From: Thermoleophilia bacterium UBA5186
Lineage (GTDB): Bacteria > Actinomycetota > Thermoleophilia > Gaiellales > Gaiellaceae
DNA length: 5,099 bases
Direction: 5' to 3'
Assembly (NCBI GenBank): GCA_002413095.1
Contig: DHWI01000182.1
Span: forward strand, 1-5,099
This document shows, piece after piece, positions 1 through 5,099 of this stretch (position 1 is the stretch's first letter; the number at the start of each line of letters is the position of its first letter). The notes beneath the pieces are model-generated. The model was not told the origin of the DNA. It saw only the letters and a program-made list of their open reading frames with translations, and did no database searches. Position numbers and translations under genes: made by a program.

Positions 1-607
<607 letters not shown>

Positions 608-613
608 CTCTAC

Positions 614-1066
614 TTACCTGCTTTCCGGAGTCGCGATGAGGTTGCCCCGGACGATCGAGTCGTACGGGATTTCGATGAGCTCGTCGGAGCCGGCGGCAAG
701 TCGCACGCTTCGCTCGTCGGCGGCGACGACCTCGCCGCGGAAGCGCTTGCGACCGCCGATCTCCTGGGCGGTGCGGACGGCGGCGCGCCGGCCGACGACG
801 CTGCGGAAGTGTTCGGGCTTGCGGAGCGGGCGCTCGGAGCCGGGCGACGAGACGTCGATCCCGTAGGTGCGCCGGAAGGGGTCGAGGACTCCCGTCACGC
901 GCGCGCAGAGGGCGTGGTCGACGCCCTGCGGGTGGTCGATGAACACGCAGATCCGGTCGGGCCCAAGCAGCTCGACGGCGAGCACCTCGGTGCCCGGAAC
1001 ACTTGTCTCGACCTGCTGCGAGATCTCGCGCGTCAGCTCTCTCTCCTTGTCGTGTGTTGCTGCCAT
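614..1066 (-). CDS. rimP: Ribosome maturation factor RimP
   Basis: RimP binds the 30S subunit and assists late assembly. The 150-residue length is normal for the family. Visible hallmarks are an alpha/beta N-terminal domain with VELLGPDRICVFIDHPQGVD (31-50), the signature DVSSPGSERPL (71-81), and a C-terminal SH3-like barrel, FRGEVVAADERSVRL (109-123) through IPYDSIVRGNLI (133-144). Lying directly upstream of nusA matches the conserved rimP-nusA operon. The start is less certain than the identity. The ATG at 1066 follows a terminator T-run with no Shine-Dalgarno sequence. A perfect AAGGAG (1048-1043) sits six bases before an in-frame CTG at 1036, which would begin the protein at LTREI, close to where E. 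coli RimP homology begins. I kept the ATG as the conventional start. Confidence 0.96.
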   Translation of the reverse strand: MAATHDKERELTREISQQVETSVPGTEVLAVELLGPDRICVFIDHPQGVDHALCARVTGVLDPFRRTYGIDVSSPGSERPLRKPEHFRSVVGRRAAVRTAQEIGGRKRFRGEVVAADERSVRLAAGSDELIEIPYDSIVRGNLIATPESR

Positions 1067-1071
1067 GTCAC

Positions 1072-1093
1072 AAAAAATGGGCCCGCAGGCCCA
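1072..1093 (-). terminator. Intrinsic terminator between dtd and rimP, possible leader attenuator
   Basis: On the minus strand the bases TGGGCC (1093-1088), loop TGCG and GGCCCA (1083-1078) form a perfect 6-bp stem, followed at once by six T residues (1077-1072). Three flanking bases AAG (1096-1094) could pair with the first T residues and lengthen the stem. It begins 48 bases after the dtd stop, so it can end the upstream transcript. It ends five bases before the rimP ATG, so any rimP transcript starting upstream must read through it. A second, weaker hairpin (TTCGA 1112-1108 with TCGAA 1099-1095) shares bases with the extended stem. The structure is directly visible; the attenuator role is inference. 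Confidence 0.85.
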
Positions 1094-1125
1094 CTTCGAA
1101 AACCGCCTCGAAATGTGGTGTTTGC

Positions 1126-1134
1126 AGGATAGCA
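1126..1134 (-). promoter_or_regulatory. Candidate extended -10 promoter element for rimP-nusA
   Basis: The minus strand carries TGC followed by TATCCT (1131-1126), an extended -10 arrangement with four of six matches to TATAAT including the first, second and last positions. No convincing -35 hexamer lies 16-18 bases upstream. Transcription from here would begin near 1119 and give a leader of about 50 bases that contains the terminator hairpin. This is a weak motif call, supported mainly by its position between two functional blocks. Confidence 0.25.
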
Positions 1135-1141
1135 GGCGAGC

Positions 1142-1576
1142 TCAGTCCAGCACGATCGTCACCGGGCCGGCGTTCACGAGCTCGACGTCCATTCTCGCCC
1201 CGAAAACTCCGCGCTCGACTCTCGCGCCCTCCGCCTCGAGCGCGTCCGAGAACTCCTCCCACAACGGCTCGGCCTCCTCGGGCGGCGCCGCCGCGGCGAA
1301 GCTGGGCCGGTTGCCCTTGCTCGTGTCAGCGATCAGCGTGAACTCGCTGACCGCGAGGACGGAGCCGCCGGTCTCGAGCACGCTGCGGTCGAAGCGTCCG
1401 TCGTCTCCCTCGAAGACCCGCAGCCGCGCGACCTTCGCGGCGAGCCTCCGCACCGTCGCGGAGTCGTCGCCGCGTGCGATCCCGACGAGCGCGACGAGCC
1501 CCAGGCCGATCTCGCCGCGAATCTCGCCCCCGACGCGCACGCGTGCTTCGGTCACGCGCTGGCAGACGACCCGCAT
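1142..1576 (-). CDS. dtd: D-aminoacyl-tRNA deacylase Dtd
   Basis: Dtd hydrolyses D-amino acids (and mischarged glycine) from tRNA, keeping them out of translation; it acts in the cytoplasm as a homodimer. The 144-residue protein is full length. It begins MRVVCQRVTEARVRVGGE, as DTD proteins typically do. It has the active-site block SEFTLIADTSKGNRPSF (77-93) and ends with NAGPVTIVLD, containing the NxGPVT motif whose Gly-cisPro dipeptide excludes L-aminoacyl groups. The first motif is usually SQFTL; here Gln is replaced by Glu at residue 78. The ATG is 12 bases after the stop of the membrane-protein gene and has only a weak upstream TAGAG, so it is probably the last gene of the upstream operon. 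A terminator follows 48 bases after its stop. Confidence 0.96.
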   Translation of the reverse strand: MRVVCQRVTEARVRVGGEIRGEIGLGLVALVGIARGDDSATVRRLAAKVARLRVFEGDDGRFDRSVLETGGSVLAVSEFTLIADTSKGNRPSFAAAAPPEEAEPLWEEFSDALEAEGARVERGVFGARMDVELVNAGPVTIVLD

Positions 1577-1588
1577 GGGATCGCAACT

Positions 1589-2911
1589 CTAGGTCGGCGC
1601 GGTCTCGGCGGCTTCGGTACTGCGGAGGTCGACCTTGAACTTCTCAGCGTTCGAGTTCAGTCGCGTCGTGAGCAACGACGGTGTGAGGCCAAAGATCGCC
1701 GCGATCACGACCGCCGTGGGATTGTTCAGGTCGAAGATCTTCTTGAGCGACGGCACCTCGTTCGAGGTCGTGTCGTTCGTGGTCGTGGTCTTCGCGGCGA
1801 CCACCTGCGCCTTCAGAACCTGCTTGCCGGCCGGAGTGCTCGACGGCGTCGCAGGGCGCGGGGTGACCGCGAGGGCGATCAGCGTCAGCACGACCCCACC
1901 GACCCCGGCCAGGCCGGAGAAGAGCGGCGTGTGGATGAGCCGCGCTGTCGCGAGACCGTAGTCCTCCTCGCTGTGCGTGTCGGCGGACCCGGCGACGGCA
2001 AGCTGCCGGAAGAGGCCGACGACCGCGCCGACCAGGTAGAAGACGGTCGCGGCGAGGATTTGCTCGGGCCTGGCCCCCATGATCATCGCGATCCCGAGCA
2101 GCACGTAGGCGTTCATCGCCGTGAAGACGATCGTGCCGAAGAGGTTGTTCCTCGACCGGACGAGGCCGGCGCGGCGGCTGTCCCGAAACTCGTTCACGGT
2201 CTGCCGAATCCGGCGCAGCCCGGCGAGGACACCCGCGCCCAGCGCCGCGTCGCCGCCGCTACTCAGGTCGGTGAGCATTCCCTCGAGGCGCTTCACGAGG
2301 TCGCGGCTGTCCGCGATGCGCGAGCCGCTGAGCCGCGAGATGTCGAAGCAGATCTCCGCGCGGATCTCGGCGGCGTTCTCGAGGGCGAGCAGGGCTTCCT
2401 CCGCCCGGTGGAGCCGTTCGTGCAAACCGACGTATCCGACCGCGGCCGCCCATCTCCATCCGGGAGAGGCCGGAGGATCCAGCGCTCCCAACGCGCGCCC
2501 CACCTCGTCGAGGTGGACGCGGGCGACCGCGACCTCGGGGCCCGCGGCTCCCGGCCCCGCCGCGTCGAGCCTGGCGCGCAGCGTTTCGTAGCCCTGCAGC
2601 AGCTTCTCGTACTCCGAGGGGTTCGCGCGGTCGACGTACGCGTAGCGGCGGAACAGCGCGGCGAGCACCACCCAGGCCACGATCGCGATCAGCGTCCCGA
2701 AGATCCACGACCGCGTTCCCGTCGAGTTCAGCCAGCCGTAGTGGGTCGCGCGGGCGGCCTTTTCGCGGCCTCCGATCAGGAATAGGATCATCGTGAGCGT
2801 GCCTGCAATGCCGGGCAGCATCAGGCTCGTGACCACGAGCGCGGCGGTATAGGCCTTGGCGAACGCGCGCATCTGGCCGAACAGCGTCCCACGACGCTGC
2901 CCAAACGTCAA
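1589..2911 (-). CDS. Multi-pass membrane protein of unknown function
   Basis: I do not recognise this family. The 440-residue protein has about six hydrophobic segments: 22-47, 69-88, 258-279, 284-305, 331-350 and 398-416. Between the second and third lies a soluble region of about 165 residues (90-255), rich in Arg, Glu and Ala with long predicted helices (for example ERLHRAEEALLALENAAEIR), possibly coiled coil. A Pro/Thr-rich linker (350-385, including KTTTTNDTTSN) separates the fifth and sixth segments. The tail after the last segment is short and hydrophilic. No catalytic motif, signal peptide or transporter signature is evident. The start is uncertain. The longest frame begins with TTG at 2911, with AGGG only two bases upstream. 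An in-frame ATG at 2872 would give MRAFAKAYTAAL and lose 13 residues but no membrane segment. It lies 13 bases downstream of the TPR gene and 12 upstream of dtd, so it is very likely co-transcribed with both. Confidence 0.85.
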   Translation of the reverse strand: MTFGQRRGTLFGQMRAFAKAYTAALVVTSLMLPGIAGTLTMILFLIGGREKAARATHYGWLNSTGTRSWIFGTLIAIVAWVVLAALFRRYAYVDRANPSEYEKLLQGYETLRARLDAAGPGAAGPEVAVARVHLDEVGRALGALDPPASPGWRWAAAVGYVGLHERLHRAEEALLALENAAEIRAEICFDISRLSGSRIADSRDLVKRLEGMLTDLSSGGDAALGAGVLAGLRRIRQTVNEFRDSRRAGLVRSRNNLFGTIVFTAMNAYVLLGIAMIMGARPEQILAATVFYLVGAVVGLFRQLAVAGSADTHSEEDYGLATARLIHTPLFSGLAGVGGVVLTLIALAVTPRPATPSSTPAGKQVLKAQVVAAKTTTTNDTTSNEVPSLKKIFDLNNPTAVVIAAIFGLTPSLLTTRLNSNAEKFKVDLRSTEAAETAPT

Positions 2912-2914
2912 CGC

Positions 2915-2934
2915 CCTGGGCGGGTCAGCCCAGG
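2915..2934 (-). promoter_or_regulatory. Hairpin spanning the TPR gene stop and the next gene's start region
   Basis: On the minus strand CCTGGGC (2934-2928) pairs perfectly with GCCCAGG (2921-2915) around a six-base loop. The TPR gene's TGA (2927-2925) sits in the loop, and the 3' arm covers AGGG just before the TTG at 2911. There is no T-run, so it is not a standard intrinsic terminator. It could couple translation of the two genes, since a ribosome reaching the stop would open the stem. The pairing is directly visible; the role is inference. Confidence 0.4.
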
Positions 2935-3275
2935 TCGCGGATGCGCGACGCGTAGTGCGCGTCGCCCGGGCGCAGCGAGCTTGCGAGCTTGTAGTGCCCG
3001 TTCGCCTCGCTGTCGCGGCCCTGCTTCTCGAGGCAGCGTCCGAGCGCGTAGTGCGCGTAGTCGTCCGTCGGGGACAGCTCGAGCATCACCCGGAACTCCG
3101 ACTCGGCGTCCGCCCAGCGTCGGGTGCGGAAGTAGGCGATCCCGAGCGCCTCGCGGATCGAAGCCTTGTCCGGCTCGCGGCTCTTCGCCTTTTCGAGAGC
3201 AAGCGTGGCCTCGGCGGCACGGCCCTCGGCGAGATGCGTCCGGCCGGTTTGGAACAGGTTGTACGCGTCAGTCAT
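2925..3275 (-). CDS. Small TPR-repeat protein
   Basis: The 116-residue protein is almost wholly three tandem 34-residue tetratricopeptide repeats, at about 4-37, 38-71 and 72-105. The consensus positions are well kept: Gly at position 8 (G11, G45, G79), Ala at position 20 (A23, A57, A91) and Pro at position 32 (P35, P69, P103). TPRs form helical pairs that bind other proteins, so this is likely a scaffold or adaptor with no enzymatic role. There is no signal peptide or membrane segment, so it is probably cytoplasmic, perhaps partnering the membrane protein encoded 13 bases downstream; that partnership is inference from neighbourhood. The ATG is the only good start and has a weak GAGA upstream. 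The 80 bases before it, back to the nucleotidyltransferase stop, hold no recognisable gene or promoter. Confidence 0.92.
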   Translation of the reverse strand: MTDAYNLFQTGRTHLAEGRAAEATLALEKAKSREPDKASIREALGIAYFRTRRWADAESEFRVMLELSPTDDYAHYALGRCLEKQGRDSEANGHYKLASSLRPGDAHYASRIRDLG

Positions 3276-3355
3276 GCGCGTTTCTCGCAGGTGCCGCGGA
3301 GCCGAAGATCGAACCTTGCCGACGCCTGCTCGGCGACCCCAGAACGCGTAGCGTG

Positions 3356-4066
3356 TCAGTCATAGGACCCCAGATACGGAAAGTTCTCGTGCATCAAGTC
3401 AAGCGGATACGTCAAGTCTCGCGTCGGGCCGATCTCGACGCCGGCGATCTCGAGCCCGGCGTCCGCTGCGCGCTGAAAGAGCTCCGCGAGCTCGTACGGC
3501 GGACCTTCGAGGCCTTCCAGGTACGCCGCGGTCGCGGCCGTGAGCAACCAGAGCGGCGCGCCCGAGAGTGGGTTGTCCGGATCGTCGTCGAGGACGCGCG
3601 TGACCCGGCCGTCAGTGACGCGCGTCGCCCAACGATGCGGTGGATCGGGCGGCGGGCTTCGGCGGACGGCGATCGCGCCCGGGACGCCGCGGCCCTCGAC
3701 GGCCTCGACGAAGCGCCTCACGTCGCCGGGGGCGAAGAGCGTGTCGGCCCCTGCGATCAGGAACGGCGGAGTTGCGCCGGCCGCGAGCGCGACGCGGACG
3801 GCGCCGGCCGACCCGTCGCGCTCCGGCTGCTCGGCGTAGCGAAGCTGGAGCCCGAAGCCGCTGCCGTCGCCGAGGAGCCCGCGGATCTGCTCGCCGCGGT
3901 AGCCGACGACGATCCACGTGCGCTCGATTCCCGCGGCGCGGAGCTCGCGCAGCAGAGTCGCGATCACCGGGCGGCCATCGAGCGGGAGCACGGGCTTTGC
4001 ATACCGCTCGGTCAACGGGCGCAGGCGCATGCCTTCCCCGGCCGCCATCACGACGGCGTCTTTCAC
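3356..4066 (-). CDS. Sugar-1-phosphate nucleotidyltransferase (NTP_transferase family)
   Basis: This family joins an NTP and a sugar 1-phosphate to make a nucleotide sugar plus pyrophosphate, feeding glycan synthesis from the cytoplasm. The 236 residues carry the N-terminal nucleotide-binding signature AAGEGMRLRPLT (8-19) with K24-P25, then GDGSGFGLQLRYAEQ (66-80). A probable metal-binding Asp108 lies in AGADTLF. Near the C-terminus RDLTYPLDLMHENFPYL (216-232) resembles the D-x-x-x-P-x-DLL-x-N motif of RmlA/GlmU-like enzymes, with D217 a candidate second metal ligand. There is no left-handed beta-helix, so it is a catalytic domain alone, similar in length to MurU or short mannose-1-phosphate guanylyltransferases. 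Substrate (glucose, mannose, GlcNAc or MurNAc phosphate) cannot be told from sequence. It starts with GTG overlapping the upstream stop by four bases (GTGA), implying translational coupling to the transglutaminase-like gene. Confidence 0.9.
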   Translation of the reverse strand: MKDAVVMAAGEGMRLRPLTERYAKPVLPLDGRPVIATLLRELRAAGIERTWIVVGYRGEQIRGLLGDGSGFGLQLRYAEQPERDGSAGAVRVALAAGATPPFLIAGADTLFAPGDVRRFVEAVEGRGVPGAIAVRRSPPPDPPHRWATRVTDGRVTRVLDDDPDNPLSGAPLWLLTAATAAYLEGLEGPPYELAELFQRAADAGLEIAGVEIGPTRDLTYPLDLMHENFPYLGSYD

Positions 4067-5099
4067 CCGGACAGGAAGCCAAGCGAGCGCAGCGAGAGCA
4101 GCCCGCGGATGCGGTCACGGATCGCGAGGCGGCGGCGCAGCGCGCGCCGCAGCCTGCGGAGCTCGCGCCGGGCACTTCGGGCGGCGCGGCCAGATTGCGC
4201 CGGCGGGCCGTACCGCGCGGCCGCGGCGGCGCGAACGAATGCGGCGGCATCGACCGCGAGCTCGGCTCGCGCCGCCGCGCCCACGTCCTCGAGCGTCGCG
4301 CCCGCCGGGAGACGCACGCGCTGGTCGACGAGATAGTCCGCGAGCTCGCTTCGACACGCGCCGGCGATCCGCCGCGGGTCGCGGGTCAGATAACGCCGTC
4401 CGCGCCGCAGCGCCTTCAGGAGCACGATCGCCGCACCCATCGCGAGCGCGACGAGGGCGAGCAGCTTCAGGAGGCTTCCGCCCGTGCGCCTGGCCGAGAG
4501 GCCAACACTCGCGTTCCCGGGCGCGTCGGCGCGCGAGAGGCTGCGGCGATCGAAGCCGCGCTGGCCGAAGTTGCCGTTCTGCTTGATGTCCGCAACGTCC
4601 TGTCCGCCCGTGACCGCTGCGCCGAGGTACTTGGCGATCGAGCTGAGATCGAAGCGCGGCGACGAGGCGCTGTAGCTCGCGCTCAGCGAGCCGCGGCCCG
4701 GCGTCGGGTCGAACGGGAGCCACCCGTAGCCGGCGAACCAGACCTCGACCCAGGTGTGCGCGTCGTGGTCGGTCACCGTCCACTCGCCCTTCCGCGCGTC
4801 GTACGTCCCGCTCGTGAACCCGGCGGCAACTCGTGCGGGAACGCCGAGGTATCGCAGCATCAGAGCCATCGCTCCCGCGTAGTGCTGGCAGTAGCCCGCC
4901 TTCGTCCGCATGACGAAATCGACGAGCGGCGGCGCGCCGATCGCCTCGGGCGGGGACTGGTCATAGCGGAAGCCGCCGGTGTCGCGGAACCACGTCTCGA
5001 GGCTCGCGACGGCGGCGTACGGGCTCTTCGCGTCGCCCGCGATCTGCTGCGCCTTCGCCTCGAGCGGCCGGTAGGCGTCGAAGATGTCCTGGGTGGAAG
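4063..5099 (-). CDS. Transglutaminase-like membrane protein (TgpA/YebA-type), C-terminal part (5' end beyond window)
   Basis: The frame stays open to the right edge, so the true start and the expected N-terminal membrane segments lie outside. The 344 visible residues (counted from the first full codon at 5097) start in the transglutaminase-like fold. The papain-type triad is present: Cys70 in KAGYCQHYAGAMALMLRYLG, His114 in DHDAHTWVEVWF and Asp130 in LPFDPTPG, with PARVAAGF in between. A serine/glycine-rich linker follows, then one membrane helix (about 209-230, LLKLLALVALAMGAAIVLL). The cytoplasmic tail resembles the DUF4129-type region found at the end of TgpA proteins and ends in a strongly Arg-rich stretch (about 302-336). 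An intact triad suggests an active extracytoplasmic peptidase or transglutaminase acting on envelope material; the exact reaction is unknown. An ATG at 4911 falls inside the domain and is not the start. Its stop overlaps the next gene by four bases. Confidence 0.9.
   Translation of the reverse strand, partial: STQDIFDAYRPLEAKAQQIAGDAKSPYAAVASLETWFRDTGGFRYDQSPPEAIGAPPLVDFVMRTKAGYCQHYAGAMALMLRYLGVPARVAAGFTSGTYDARKGEWTVTDHDAHTWVEVWFAGYGWLPFDPTPGRGSLSASYSASSPRFDLSSIAKYLGAAVTGGQDVADIKQNGNFGQRGFDRRSLSRADAPGNASVGLSARRTGGSLLKLLALVALAMGAAIVLLKALRRGRRYLTRDPRRIAGACRSELADYLVDQRVRLPAGATLEDVGAAARAELAVDAAAFVRAAAAARYGPPAQSGRAARSARRELRRLRRALRRRLAIRDRIRGLLSLRSLGFLSG

Noticed and set aside
1931..2785. 284-residue plus-strand open frame
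   Set aside because: It is antisense to the membrane-protein gene. Its composition is biased and it shows no motif. The minus-strand frame has coherent hydrophobic segments and fits the operon spacing.
3276..3355. GCCGA/TCGGC hairpin in the gap before the TPR gene as a terminator
   Set aside because: The stem is only five base pairs, competes with alternative pairings and has no T-run. Such short stems are expected by chance at this GC content.
2981..4336. 451-residue plus-strand open frame
   Set aside because: Its product is low-complexity Arg/Ala/Gly/Pro sequence. It lies opposite three well-supported minus-strand genes (TPR, nucleotidyltransferase, transglutaminase-like), so it is a high-GC antisense shadow.
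4063..4911. Internal ATG at 4911 as the start of the transglutaminase-like gene
   Set aside because: It sits seven residues before the catalytic Cys, inside the fold. The same frame continues upstream with coherent domain sequence (SLETWFRDTGGFRYD) to the window edge.

Overview
The window is a compact, high-GC bacterial chromosome segment in which every credible gene lies on the minus strand. All junctions are short (4-base overlap to about 80 bases) and start codons include GTG and possibly TTG. The GC-rich codon use, many Arg/Ala/Gly/Glu-rich proteins and the style of RimP and NusA suggest an actinobacterium. A deep-branching lineage such as Thermoleophilia is my best guess, but this is inference and no phylogenetic marker was aligned.

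Read in the direction of transcription (right to left), the layout has two blocks. The first runs from the right edge to about 1142. It holds the C-terminal part of a transglutaminase-like membrane protein (right edge to 4063), a sugar-1-phosphate nucleotidyltransferase starting inside its stop codon (4066-3356), a three-repeat TPR protein (3275-2925), an unrecognised multi-pass membrane protein (2911-1589) and D-aminoacyl-tRNA deacylase dtd (1576-1142). The second block is rimP (1066-614) followed 6 bases later by nusA (607 to the left edge, partial). This is the widely conserved start of the rimP-nusA-(ylxR)-infB operon.

The blocks are separated by 75 bases containing a clear intrinsic terminator: a perfect 6-bp GC stem, a 4-base loop and six T residues on the minus strand. 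It ends only five bases before the rimP ATG. It may simply end the dtd transcript. A plausible extended -10 element lies upstream of it, however, so it could also be an attenuator in the leader of the rimP-nusA operon. That would be notable because NusA itself modulates intrinsic termination.

Functionally, the first two genes point to cell-envelope work (a membrane-anchored transglutaminase-fold protein and nucleotide-sugar synthesis). The TPR and membrane proteins are of unknown role. Dtd, RimP and NusA serve translation quality control, 30S maturation and transcription elongation or termination. No RNA genes, mobile elements, CRISPR arrays or insertion sequences were seen. I did not find a clearly novel system; the most interesting material is the rimP leader and the uncharacterised membrane protein.
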